Assembly (NCBI GenBank): GCA_016742095.1
Contig: JACVCJ010000018.1
Span: 19,675-83,674, forward strand
Origin: Bacteroidia bacterium
Lineage (GTDB): Bacteria; Bacteroidota; Bacteroidia; CAIKAF01
Reading direction: 5' to 3'
Length of the DNA: 64,000 bases
The notes under the pieces were generated by a model, which saw nothing but the letters and a program-made list of their open reading frames with translations, was not told the DNA's origin and searched no databases. Positions 36,915-44,282 of this stretch are shown here, piece by piece (position 1 is the stretch's first letter; the number at the start of each line of letters is the position of its first letter). Position numbers and translations under genes: made by a program.

Positions 36915-37517
36915 TCAGGCTTCCACCGGGGCAAAGACCGAGGCCAGGTGTGCCAGGTATTCTTTCCGGTAGGCTTCTACCCGTTCCGGAGTAGCATTTT
37001 TTTCCATATCGTGAAAATGGAATCCCGGCAGTTTTTCCATACCGGTAAAGGCGTTCATACGGTGAAAACCAAACATTACCCCATCGTCTACGGAAGTTTC
37101 CAGGAAGAATTCACCCGGCAGCGTAAATGCTGTGGCCGGGGCATTCCAGCTGGTGGTGAGCATGTATTTGCGGCCCTGCATCATACCGCCCGTGCCGTAA
37201 TTGATGTCCGGATTGCTGCGACTGCGGCCGTCGCTGCGGTAAATGCCCTTCTGATGGCCGGCGGTGAACACCTCGTCGAGGTATTGTTTAAAACGGAACG
37301 GCAGCTGGAACCACTACACCGGCGTATGATATATAATGACGTCGGCCCACACGAACTTTTCCGCTTCCTCATCCGCGTCCCATTCGTCATTGATATCCGT
37401 AATACGCAGTTCAGCATCTGTAAAAAAGCCCGCTGTCCATTCTGTGATCGTTTTATTGAATGTTCCGCCTGAATGCGCGAATTTCTGTCCTCCGTTAATA
37501 AGCAGTATTTTTCTCAT
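36915..37517 (-). pseudogene. NAD(P)H-dependent quinone/flavin oxidoreductase interrupted by an in-frame TAG
   Basis: From the ATG at 37517 (MRKILLINGGQKFAHSGG) to the TGA at 36915-36917 one frame encodes about 200 residues of a flavodoxin-like NAD(P)H dehydrogenase (MdaB/KefF-like). It is broken by a single TAG at 37314-37316. The frame reads on without a shift: WADVIIYHTPV-stop-WFQLPFRFKQYLDEVFTAGHQKG. Relatives have two Trp residues at this point (PVWWFQ), so TGG to TAG is the simplest change. The domain continues intact (NYGTGGMMQGRKYMLTTSWNAP). The gene diverges from a LysR regulator. Confidence 0.82.
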
Positions 37518-37565
37518 TGTTATGCATTTGCCGGGATCTGTTGCCCGGTCTTTTGTTTGACGGTA

Positions 37566-37597
37566 CAAAATTAGGGCAGCCAAATTCATCATCAAAA
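37566..37597 (-). promoter_or_regulatory. Promoter TTTTG-N19-TAATTTTG for the interrupted oxidoreductase
   Basis: On the minus strand, TTTTG (37593-37597) lies 19 bp before a perfect -7 box TAATTTTG (37566-37573). It ends 48 bp before the ATG at 37517. It lies back to back with the LysR promoter. Confidence 0.65.
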
Positions 37598-37609
37598 TAA
37601 TTTAAATTG

Positions 37610-37617
37610 TACATTTG
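37610..37617 (+). promoter_or_regulatory. -7 box TACATTTG for the LysR gene
   Basis: A perfect TAnnTTTG ending 21 bp before the LysR ATG. The -33 regions of this promoter and of the divergent one overlap, so one bound LysR protein could affect both. Confidence 0.6.
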
Positions 37618-37638
37618 TATTATAAAAGTGATGATTTT

Positions 37639-38541
37639 ATGATCCTCAACCTGGAATGGCTGCGCACCTTTAAAGCGATCTACGAAGCAGGCACGCTCAC
37701 CGGCGCGGCCCAGGCCCTGTATATATCCCAGCCCGGCGTAAGCCTGCACCTGGGTTCACTGGAAGCCTATACCGGCTATAAACTGTTCGACCGTTCCGCG
37801 CGTAAAATGGTGCCCACGGAACGGGCCAAAGTGCTGTACAATTTTATCCTGGAACCCCTGGGCAAACTGGAAACGGCCGAGCAGCTGTTTCACCGCAGTT
37901 CCCGTACAGACCGGGCCACCATCAGTATCGGCATGTGTTTTGAGACCTTTCAGTTCACGCTGGAACAGCACATTTCGCAGCTGCCCTTCAATGTGATCAT
38001 TAAATTCGGCGAATACCCCGAAATGCAGCAGGACCTGGACAAAGGCCTGCTCGACCTGATCATAACCCCGCAGAAAGGCAACCAGAAGAACCTGGAATAC
38101 CAGCCTTTTTCCAGTGAAAAGATCGTACTCATCAGCGGCGGCAGAACGGATACCCGCAACCTGGAAAAACTGCTGAAAAAGGGTGCTACAGACGAGGCGC
38201 GCGCATGGCTGAAACAGCAGATCTGGTACAGTACGGCCGGCGATATGGAGAACCTGAAAAAGTTCTGGAAAACGAACTTTGGCGAACATCCTGATTTTAA
38301 GCCCAATTACATCGTGCCCAATATCTGCTCCATTGTACGCTGCCTGAGCGATGCGGAGGGTTTTGCCATTGTGCCCGATTTTCTCTGCCGCAGTGAGCTG
38401 GAGAACGGCAAAATAAAACAGGTGTGGGAAGGCAGTAACCCTATCGGGAACACCCTGTATTTCGGTACCCGCAAAAAGACCATGTATGCCCCGGAGATCG
38501 GCCGCATAAAGCAGATCTTTGAACAGGGCCCCTTAGCCTGA
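37639..38541 (+). CDS. LysR-family transcriptional regulator
   Basis: About 300 residues from the ATG at 37639 (MILNLEWLRTFKAIYEAGTLTGAAQALYISQPGVSLHLGSLE), which is the normal LysR start; the open frame extends 8 codons upstream. Winged HTH at 1-62, then a substrate-binding domain (about 90-290, e.g. RATISIGMCFETFQF, KGLLDLIITPQKGN, IVRCLSDAEGFAIVPDFLCR). It is divergent from the oxidoreductase pseudogene with 121 bp between starts, the usual LysR-target layout, so it probably controlled that gene. Confidence 0.92.
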   Translation: MILNLEWLRTFKAIYEAGTLTGAAQALYISQPGVSLHLGSLEAYTGYKLFDRSARKMVPTERAKVLYNFILEPLGKLETAEQLFHRSSRTDRATISIGMCFETFQFTLEQHISQLPFNVIIKFGEYPEMQQDLDKGLLDLIITPQKGNQKNLEYQPFSSEKIVLISGGRTDTRNLEKLLKKGATDEARAWLKQQIWYSTAGDMENLKKFWKTNFGEHPDFKPNYIVPNICSIVRCLSDAEGFAIVPDFLCRSELENGKIKQVWEGSNPIGNTLYFGTRKKTMYAPEIGRIKQIFEQGPLA

Positions 38542-38550
38542 ACAAAAATT

Positions 38551-38616
38551 GTTTGAATTTCGCAAGTATGTGTTTGATTCGCGTAAATACCGGCCGGAGG
38601 ATACATCCTACATTTG
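38551..38616 (+). promoter_or_regulatory. Activator-type promoter P1: GTTTGA direct repeats (21 bp apart) and TACATTTG
   Basis: GTTTGAAT starts at 38551 and GTTTGATT at 38572, exactly 21 bp apart. The -7 box TACATTTG starts at 38609, 37 bp after the second repeat. There is no -33 TTTG at normal spacing. The same geometry is found at 40280-40345. The direct-repeat spacing of two helical turns fits an AraC-family activator, probably the one at 38953. Confidence 0.7.
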
Positions 38617-38621
38617 TATCC

Positions 38622-38641
38622 CTGTAACAATGCCGTTACAG
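38622..38641. promoter_or_regulatory. Inverted repeat CTGTAAC-N6-GTTACAG in the leader of the Atu4866-AraC unit
   Basis: Perfect 7-bp arms with a 6-bp spacer, lying just after the -7 box and covering the expected transcription start. It could be a repressor site or a leader hairpin. It is absent from the sister promoter at 40280. Confidence 0.5.
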
Positions 38642-38660
38642 CACACAGAATATACACAAT

Positions 38661-38933
38661 ATGGAAGCGGAAAACAACTTTACAGGCATGTGGGTTACCG
38701 CCAACGGCTATATACGCCAGGAACTCCTGCCCGACGGACGTTACGACGAAACCCGGGGTACGCGTAAAAGCGCCTATACCGGGCGTTACCGCGTCACAGG
38801 CAATTACATTATGTACTGGGACGATATGGGCTTTACAGCCGACGGCAGCTTCATCGACGGAGATACCCTGCATCACGGAGGCTATATATTTTACCGGGAA
38901 AATAAACCGGCAACAGCCACCACCATTCAATGA
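38661..38933 (+). CDS. Atu4866-domain protein
   Basis: 90 residues matching the small Atu4866 domain family: MWVTANGYIRQELLPDGRYDETRGTRKSAYTGRYRVTGNYIMYWDDMGFTADG and DTLHHGGYIFYR. These proteins have a lipocalin-like small beta-barrel; the biochemical role is unknown, and they often sit beside SDR or AraC genes. It lies 19 bp before the AraC gene and behind promoter P1, so the two probably form one unit. Confidence 0.85.
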   Translation: MEAENNFTGMWVTANGYIRQELLPDGRYDETRGTRKSAYTGRYRVTGNYIMYWDDMGFTADGSFIDGDTLHHGGYIFYRENKPATATTIQ

Positions 38934-38952
38934 TCTGCAATATCTTTAACCT

Positions 38953-39852
38953 ATGGCAAAGACGGAAACACTCGAAGATTTCTACAGACAAAAGTTCAAC
39001 TGGCTCCCGGAGAACCTCCAGAAGGACATCGGGCATTTTAACGTATTCCGTACCGAAGATTGCAGCGGGCCCGGCAAAGCGCCGGTACGTTATAGCCGCC
39101 GTGACTATTACAAGATAGCCCTGATCCGCGGCCGCAACGCCTATCACTATGCCGACCGCAGTATCGAGGTGAACGGCAGCACGCTCCTGTTCTTCAGTCC
39201 GCTGGTGCCTTATACCTTTGAACGGCTCACAGACGACAACAGCGGCTTTTTTTGTATATTCAAGGATGCCTTTTTCGATGAGCGTCTGCGCGGCGGCATA
39301 CGCGATATGCCTATGTTTCAGCCGGGCAGCAAGCCGGGCTATGAACTCAATGCCGAACAGGAAAAGGTAATTTCAGGCATCTTTGAAAAAATGCTGGAGG
39401 AGATCGGTTCCGACTATACCTATAAGTACGATCTGATCCGCAATTACGTGACGGAAATGATCCATTACGCGCTCAAAATGCAGCCGGCGGAGACCCTGTA
39501 CCATCACGCGGACGCCAATTCGCGCATTACGGCCGTGTTCACCGAACTGCTGGAACGACAGTTCCCCATCGAATCGCCCGAACAGCGTTTTTCCCTGCGT
39601 TCGGCCCGTGATTTTGCCGAAGAACTTTCGGTACACGTGAACCACCTGAACCGGGCCATACGCCTCACTACGGGTAAGACCACCAGCGCCCATATCTTCG
39701 AACGCCTGGCCACAGAGGCCAAAGCCCTGCTGCGCCACACCAACTGGAACATTTCGGAGATCAGCTACTGCCTTGGTTTCGAAGATCCCGCGCATTTCAA
39801 CCATTTCTTCAAGAAGCAGACCAGTCTTACACCGTCTGCCTTCCGGGCCTGA
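38953..39852 (+). CDS. AraC-family transcriptional regulator
   Basis: 299 residues. The N-terminal cupin-like sensor (about 20-150) has the family pattern FNVFRTEDC, SRRDYYKIALIRG, LLFFSPLVPYTFE, GFFCIFKDAFF, DMPMFQPGSKPGYELN and YKYDLIRNYVTEMIHYALKMQP. The C-terminal AraC double HTH (about 200-299) shows SARDFAEELSVHVNHLNRAIRLTTGKTTSAHIFERL and NISEISYCLGFEDPAHFNHFFKKQTSLTPSAFR. Its HTH is intact. It is flanked by the two matching promoters P1 and P2, and is the best candidate for the protein that binds them (inference). Confidence 0.94.
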   Translation: MAKTETLEDFYRQKFNWLPENLQKDIGHFNVFRTEDCSGPGKAPVRYSRRDYYKIALIRGRNAYHYADRSIEVNGSTLLFFSPLVPYTFERLTDDNSGFFCIFKDAFFDERLRGGIRDMPMFQPGSKPGYELNAEQEKVISGIFEKMLEEIGSDYTYKYDLIRNYVTEMIHYALKMQPAETLYHHADANSRITAVFTELLERQFPIESPEQRFSLRSARDFAEELSVHVNHLNRAIRLTTGKTTSAHIFERLATEAKALLRHTNWNISEISYCLGFEDPAHFNHFFKKQTSLTPSAFRA

Positions 39853-39862
39853 TCCGACTGCT

Positions 39863-40189
39863 TTGATACAGATCACGTCCATAGAGAACCTCCTGGTCAT
39901 ATGTCATTTACCGGCATATAAGGGCAAGGGAGCGGCCTGCTACCTGCACAGCCGCTTTTTTCCGCCCGGACTCTGGCAGCGCCTGCGTGCCCTGCCTTTT
40001 TTCAGTACGGCAGACGGCGCTTCGTACATGCTGAACAGCAAAGAAGACCGGGAAGCCGGCCTTATCTTCGGCAAAATGCAGCAGGAAGCCGCTTCCGATT
40101 ACCTTTTCACGGCCGATCTGCAACGCACCTACCTCATCGAACTGGTACACCTGCTGCTGAAAGTACACCAGAAACAACAACCGGCCTGA
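39863..40189 (+). pseudogene. Truncated AraC sensor-domain remnant
   Basis: An open frame ending at 40189 reads CYLHSRFFPPGLWQRLRALPFFSTADGASYMLN ... FGKMQQEAASDYLFTADLQRTYLIELVHLLLKVHQKQQPA. This aligns with the sensor domain of the intact AraC protein just upstream (CIFKDAFF, DMPMFQPGSKPGYELN, FEKMLEEIGSDYTYKYDLIRNYVTEMIHYALKMQP). It has no HTH and no ATG start; TTG at 39863 is the first usable codon. It looks like the leftover of a duplicated or replaced AraC gene. Expression as a regulator-like fragment cannot be excluded. Confidence 0.6.
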
Positions 40190-40200
40190 TCCGCATTCAA

Positions 40201-40262
40201 AAAAACGTATATCCATAAAAGGCACAACCGATGTGCCGGTAATATCCATGCATATACGTTTT
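40201..40262. repeat. Nested inverted repeat with AAAACGTATAT-N-CAT arms
   Basis: Arms at 40202-40216 and 40248-40262 are inverted copies of AAAACGTATATnCAT (14 of 15 match). Inside lies a second hairpin, GGCACA-ACCGA-TGTGCC (40221-40237). The left 20 bp (40201-40220) recur with one mismatch at 41836-41855, also directly before a hairpin. It may be a terminator-like element after the AraC remnant. Confidence 0.6.
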
Positions 40263-40279
40263 ACAACGGACGGAATTTT

Positions 40280-40345
40280 GTTTGAATAATACAATTTTTC
40301 GTTTGAATGCTGTAAGTCGCGGCCCGGAAAGCCGCTCTACCTTTG
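40280..40345 (+). promoter_or_regulatory. Activator-type promoter P2: GTTTGAAT direct repeats (21 bp apart) and TACCTTTG
   Basis: GTTTGAAT at 40280 and again at 40301, 21 bp apart; -7 box TACCTTTG at 40338, 37 bp after the second repeat. Spacing is identical to P1 at 38551. A further stretch after the second repeat also matches (GTAA and the GC-rich spacer). It ends 46 bp before the SDR start codon. Confidence 0.7.
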
Positions 40346-40391
40346 TCCCATTCCATTATGTATAAAAACGATCCTTTAAACACGACAGATC

Positions 40392-41234
40392 ATGAAGAAC
40401 AACGTATGGTTCGTAACGGGCGCCTCGAAAGGACTGGGGCTGTCCCTCGTAAAAAAACTCCTGGACGCGGGTTACCGGGTAGCAGCCACATCCCGCAATC
40501 CCGAACGTCTGCAACGGTCCGCCGGAGCAGGGCCTGAGCGCTTCCTGGCCCTGGACATGCGTCTTACCGATGAAAACAGCGTAGCCGCTGCCGTACAACG
40601 TACCGTGGAACATTTCGGACGTATCGACGTAGTGGTGAACAATGCCGGTTACGGTATGATCGGCGCCCTGGAAGAACTTTCGGACGAAGAGGCCCGCGCC
40701 AATTTTGACGTGAACGTCTTCGGCAGCCTGAACGTCATCCGCAAAACCCTGCCCTACCTGCGTGCACAAGGCTCCGGGCATATTTTCAACGTAGCTTCCA
40801 TCGGCGGATTCAGCGGCGCCTTTCCCGGATTCGGCATTTACTGTGCCACCAAATTTGCCATGCATGGTTTTTCTGAAGCCCTGTCCGAAGAAGTAAAACC
40901 TTTTGGTATACAGGTAACGGTGGTGTCGCCGGGCTATTTCCGAACTGATTTTCTCAGCAGCAATTCCCTGGCAGTACCACAGCAGGAAATGGATGTATAC
41001 AAAAACGTACGTGAAACCCAGACCGTACACCAGAACAGCTACAACGGTCAGCAGCCGGGCGACCCCGACAAGGCTTCCGACGTAATGATCCGGGTGTCTG
41101 AAAGCAGCGACGCTCCCCTGCATCTTTTCCTCGGACAGGATGCCTATACCATGGCCGGACTGAAGATAGAGGCGATAAAGAAAGACCTGCGTTCGGTACA
41201 GGACCTCGCTACGGCCACCGGCTTTGAAATGTAG
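40392..41234 (+). CDS. Short-chain dehydrogenase/reductase (SDR)
   Basis: 280 residues. The NAD(P) motif is TGASKGLG (9-16), Arg35 nearby suggests NADPH preference, and NNAG is at 83-86. The catalytic Ser136-Tyr150-Lys154 is in NVASIGGFSG and YCATK. The C-terminus (HLFLGQDAYTMAGLKIEAIKKDLRSVQDLATATGF) is typical of AraC-linked SDRs of the 'oxidoreductase' group. It probably reduces a carbonyl compound. It is driven by promoter P2 and followed by a flavin reductase-like gene after 38 bp, with TAG as stop. Confidence 0.9.
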   Translation: MKNNVWFVTGASKGLGLSLVKKLLDAGYRVAATSRNPERLQRSAGAGPERFLALDMRLTDENSVAAAVQRTVEHFGRIDVVVNNAGYGMIGALEELSDEEARANFDVNVFGSLNVIRKTLPYLRAQGSGHIFNVASIGGFSGAFPGFGIYCATKFAMHGFSEALSEEVKPFGIQVTVVSPGYFRTDFLSSNSLAVPQQEMDVYKNVRETQTVHQNSYNGQQPGDPDKASDVMIRVSESSDAPLHLFLGQDAYTMAGLKIEAIKKDLRSVQDLATATGFEM

Positions 41235-41272
41235 AATATTTTTCGTATCTTAATGGTTTATAAGGTAGTCCT

Positions 41273-41836
41273 ATGGCAAAAAAGGTATATAAAAAAACGG
41301 ATTTCCCCGTGTGGGAGGTCCGGCGTTTCCTGGAACCGGGGCCTGTTGTCCTCGTAAGCTCGTCCTGGAAGGGAAAGTACAATATCATGAGCATGGGCTG
41401 GCATACGGTCCTTGAGTTTTCCCCTTCGCTCATCGGTTGTATGATCACCTCGGCCAATCACAGCTTCGGGATGATCGAAAAAAGCGGGGAATGCGTGATC
41501 AATATACCCACTACCGAACTCATGGACGAAGTGATCGGCATTGGCAACTGCAGCGGAAAAGACACGGATAAGTTCGAAACCTTCGGGCTCCGTCCGCAAA
41601 AGGCCTCTGTGGTAAGTGCCCCGCTCATTGCCGAATGTTATGCCTCGTTTGAATGCAAACTGGTGGAAAAGCGCCTGCTGAAGGCCTACAACTTCTTTAT
41701 TTTCGAAGTGGTAAAAGCCCATGCGGCCAAACGCCCGAAATATCCCGAAACGATGCATTACCGCGGGGACGGCGTGTTTATGATCTCCGGCAAAAATGTA
41801 TCGCGCCGCAGTAAATTCCGGCCGGAAAAGCTTTAA
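41273..41836 (+). CDS. Flavin reductase-like (FMN-binding split barrel) protein
   Basis: 187 residues. The split-barrel flavin reductase pattern is visible: RFLEPGPVVLVSSSWKGKYNIMSMGWHTVLEFSPSLIGCMI, SGECVINIPT, and GIGNCSGKDTDKFETFGL. It likely binds FMN and reduces it or a small substrate with NAD(P)H. Co-directional with the SDR and probably co-transcribed from P2. It ends right before a hairpin terminator. Confidence 0.87.
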   Translation: MAKKVYKKTDFPVWEVRRFLEPGPVVLVSSSWKGKYNIMSMGWHTVLEFSPSLIGCMITSANHSFGMIEKSGECVINIPTTELMDEVIGIGNCSGKDTDKFETFGLRPQKASVVSAPLIAECYASFECKLVEKRLLKAYNFFIFEVVKAHAAKRPKYPETMHYRGDGVFMISGKNVSRRSKFRPEKL

Positions 41837-41853
41837 AAAACGTATATTCATAA

Positions 41854-41882
41854 AAAAGCCGGGATAGTTCGTCCCGGCTTTT
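41854..41882 (+). terminator. Intrinsic terminator after the flavin reductase gene
   Basis: Perfect stem AAAAGCCGGGA / TCCCGGCTTTT with a 7-base loop. It is preceded by the 20-bp motif at 41836-41855 that also occurs at 40201-40220. Confidence 0.88.
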
Positions 41883-41973
41883 CGTTAAGTGCTTTTTCAA
41901 GAAACCTGATGAAAGCGCCGAAACGTATACGCAGTTTTTGCAGGTAGTGTGTTCCTTTCATCCGGTCTGTATT

Positions 41974-44025
41974 TTATTCTATGCCTCTCAGTTCTTCGGC
42001 GCGCTTCAGGATGCGGGGCAGCAGGGCTTCGTATTCCTGCAGGTCCGTACCGGCAAAAAGCTCTGCATCGGCCTGGTAATCGGAAATGAACAACTGCTCA
42101 CTGCGGGCGCCCGTAAGGGTATATACATAAAGTTCCAGCGCCTTGTCGCGCTCGCCCATCATGAAGTGTGCATGCGCCTTATTGAAGGGACAACTGTACT
42201 CATCACCTTCTTCCATACCCCGGCCGGAATAATAGGCGGCTTCTTCGGGGCGACCGAACTTAATGAGGTAATAGCCCAGGTTCACGTACGAAATTGTATA
42301 CGAAGGTGCGGTTTCGATCGCTTTTGCATAACAGGCCATACCTTCTTCGACCTCGTTGCGGCGGAAGTGCATTTTACCCAGCTCCGACCAGGCCGCGCCA
42401 AACTCCGGGTCCAGGTCACGTGCGTACGTAAAGCTCTCTTCGGCAGCCTCCATCTGGCCGGAATCGCGCTGCAGCACACCCTTGTTAAACCATATCTTGC
42501 TGTTTTCCGGGTACATTACCGTAAGCACTTCGTAGCACTTCAGGGCCATATCGTGTCGGCCTGCGCGTGTATATTCGGTACTGAGCCGGTCCCAGGCGGC
42601 TCCGTCCGCAGGGTTTTCATACAGCTCTCCGATCAGTTGGTTCAACGCATCTCTGCCTGGGAGGGTTTCGAGTACGCCAAGCTCTATAAGGGGCAGGGCC
42701 TCTTCGTTCCAGTCTTCGTCTTCCCCTTCTTCTCCGGCTGCGCTGCCGGTCTCCCAGATACGTATGCAGCCGCCATAGCCGGTATTACCGTCCACATGCT
42801 GTATGGCAAAATACATTCCGTCGGGCGACCAGAGCGCGGGGCCCATAAAACTGCCGTCGGGCGGGCCCGTGCGGAATACTTCGCGGCCGCTTTCCCATTC
42901 GTAAATGCGCAGGGGCCCGTTCATAACGCAAACCGCCAGCAGCTTTGCCTGCGGATGAAAGGCCAGATCGGAGACACGGCTTCCTTCGGGTAATGTGAGC
43001 GTTTGCAGCAGCGTTGCCGTAGCCGCTTCGTATATATATACGTTATTGAAATCGCCGCCTGTGGCGAAATAGGTTTCATCCGGTGTAAAAGCCAGGGCTG
43101 CGGCATAACCCGGCAGTTCCAGGCGTTGTGTTTCACGGCCATCCGCGTCGGTAAAGGACAGGGTCTCTTCATCACCGAACACTGCAAAATAACGGCCCAG
43201 CGGAGATACATAACGCGCCGCGGACAAGGGCTTTTCGGCACTTTGTGTGCCGTTTTCCGTATTCCACACGTGTTGTATCTCTCCGTCGTAGCAGATCCAG
43301 GCGATGCCTTTACGATCGTCCCGGTTCAGGAAAGAGAGCATGCTTCTGCCCGGACTGCGCCAGCGTTCTTCCCAGCTGCCGGTTTCCAGGGCCAGCAGTT
43401 CGTTTTCCTGACTCAGCAGGAACAGACGGCTTCCGTCGGCCGAAAACTGCATGGTACCCGGGGTCCCGGCTTCCTGCGGACCTTCGAAAGGCGCTAACTC
43501 CACAGGTTCTCCGCCGGGGAAAGGCAGCGCAGCGACAAAATTGCGGTCGATGCGCAGTGCACGGGTCTGGTAGGCCGTGGTGCCCCAGGACATGCCTTCG
43601 TACAGGTGCTCTATATACCGTTCATCGCTCACGTACACGTCAAATTCGGCCTGAACGAGTTTATCCTCGTCCTGCCAGCGGCCGTCGCGTTCGTAATAGA
43701 AATCGTTCATGCCCGCATACGTTCCCAGCGGAAAATTACGGGTCTGCAACAGCTCCACACCATCGATAAAACGCCAAGTATTGGCATCTACCCAGTTCTC
43801 GTCCAGGATATCGTCCACATCGATCGCATCGCCGATGGGCCCTCCCCTGCCAAAACGGGTATCGCCCTTATCCCACAGCACTCTCAGGAAAAAGCTGTGA
43901 TCTTCGGGGATGGGTTCATGACTTTCATACGCTGCATCGTAATACACAACAAATACTTTCAGACGCACGCGGCGCTCTTCGGGACTTGTTTCCAGTACCC
44001 GTATTCCATATAGATCCGTAGACAT
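41974..44025 (-). CDS. WD40-like propeller and TPR repeat protein of unknown function
   Basis: 683 residues, no signal peptide, so cytoplasmic. Residues 1-165 form a conserved-looking domain I cannot name (YGIRVLETSPEERRVRLKVFVVYYD, IPEDHSFFLRVLWDKGD, AGMNDFYYERDG). A seven-bladed WD40-like part follows (about 170-440, MQFSADGSRLFLLSQENELLALE, LAFTPDETYFATGG, PALWSPDGMYFAIQHVDG). An acidic linker (EEGEDEDWNEE) and TPR repeats (about 460-650) end the protein. It is last in a minus-strand cluster after a SUKH and an ankyrin gene. This suggests a role beside toxin-immunity-type proteins (inference). Confidence 0.75.
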   Translation of the reverse strand: MSTDLYGIRVLETSPEERRVRLKVFVVYYDAAYESHEPIPEDHSFFLRVLWDKGDTRFGRGGPIGDAIDVDDILDENWVDANTWRFIDGVELLQTRNFPLGTYAGMNDFYYERDGRWQDEDKLVQAEFDVYVSDERYIEHLYEGMSWGTTAYQTRALRIDRNFVAALPFPGGEPVELAPFEGPQEAGTPGTMQFSADGSRLFLLSQENELLALETGSWEERWRSPGRSMLSFLNRDDRKGIAWICYDGEIQHVWNTENGTQSAEKPLSAARYVSPLGRYFAVFGDEETLSFTDADGRETQRLELPGYAAALAFTPDETYFATGGDFNNVYIYEAATATLLQTLTLPEGSRVSDLAFHPQAKLLAVCVMNGPLRIYEWESGREVFRTGPPDGSFMGPALWSPDGMYFAIQHVDGNTGYGGCIRIWETGSAAGEEGEDEDWNEEALPLIELGVLETLPGRDALNQLIGELYENPADGAAWDRLSTEYTRAGRHDMALKCYEVLTVMYPENSKIWFNKGVLQRDSGQMEAAEESFTYARDLDPEFGAAWSELGKMHFRRNEVEEGMACYAKAIETAPSYTISYVNLGYYLIKFGRPEEAAYYSGRGMEEGDEYSCPFNKAHAHFMMGERDKALELYVYTLTGARSEQLFISDYQADAELFAGTDLQEYEALLPRILKRAEELRGIE

Positions 44026-44061
44026 ATTTTTTAGGTTTCAGAAGGTTATTTTTATTTTCTG

Positions 44062-44252
44062 CTATAGATCTGGCTGCAAAAAAGATGCCATTTCTTCATA
44101 CAGCCATGGCTGGCGGCCAGCTGTAGCGGGTAAAACTGCCGGGTATCGGGGTTATCGGGACTGGCGCCGTGTTGCAACAACATGCGTGCCCTATCTTCCG
44201 GGCGGCCGTCCCCGGCAACCCTTACAATGGCCTGAGTGAGATCGAGTGACAT
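44062..44252 (-). pseudogene. Ankyrin-repeat protein fragment with a frameshift
   Basis: From the ATG at 44252 (MSLDLTQAIVRVAGDG) the frame encodes one ankyrin repeat (RARMLLQHGASPDNPDTRQFYPLQLAASHG) and then ends in an unlikely tail (CMKKWHLFCSQIYSRK) at 44052. Moving by one base near 44100 gives YEEMASFLQPDL and a TAG at 44062-44064, which continues the ankyrin helix as expected. A single-base deletion is the simplest reading. Even repaired, the protein would be only about 63 residues. It lies between the SUKH and WD40-TPR genes with short gaps, so all three are probably co-transcribed. Confidence 0.6.
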
Positions 44253-44282
44253 GAGAAGGATATGATTTTGTGCGTTAAGGGA

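Noticed and set aside
41648-41665. Third GTTTGAAT site of the AraC operator type
   Set aside because: It is inside the flavin reductase coding sequence, has no partner 21 bp away and no -7 box.
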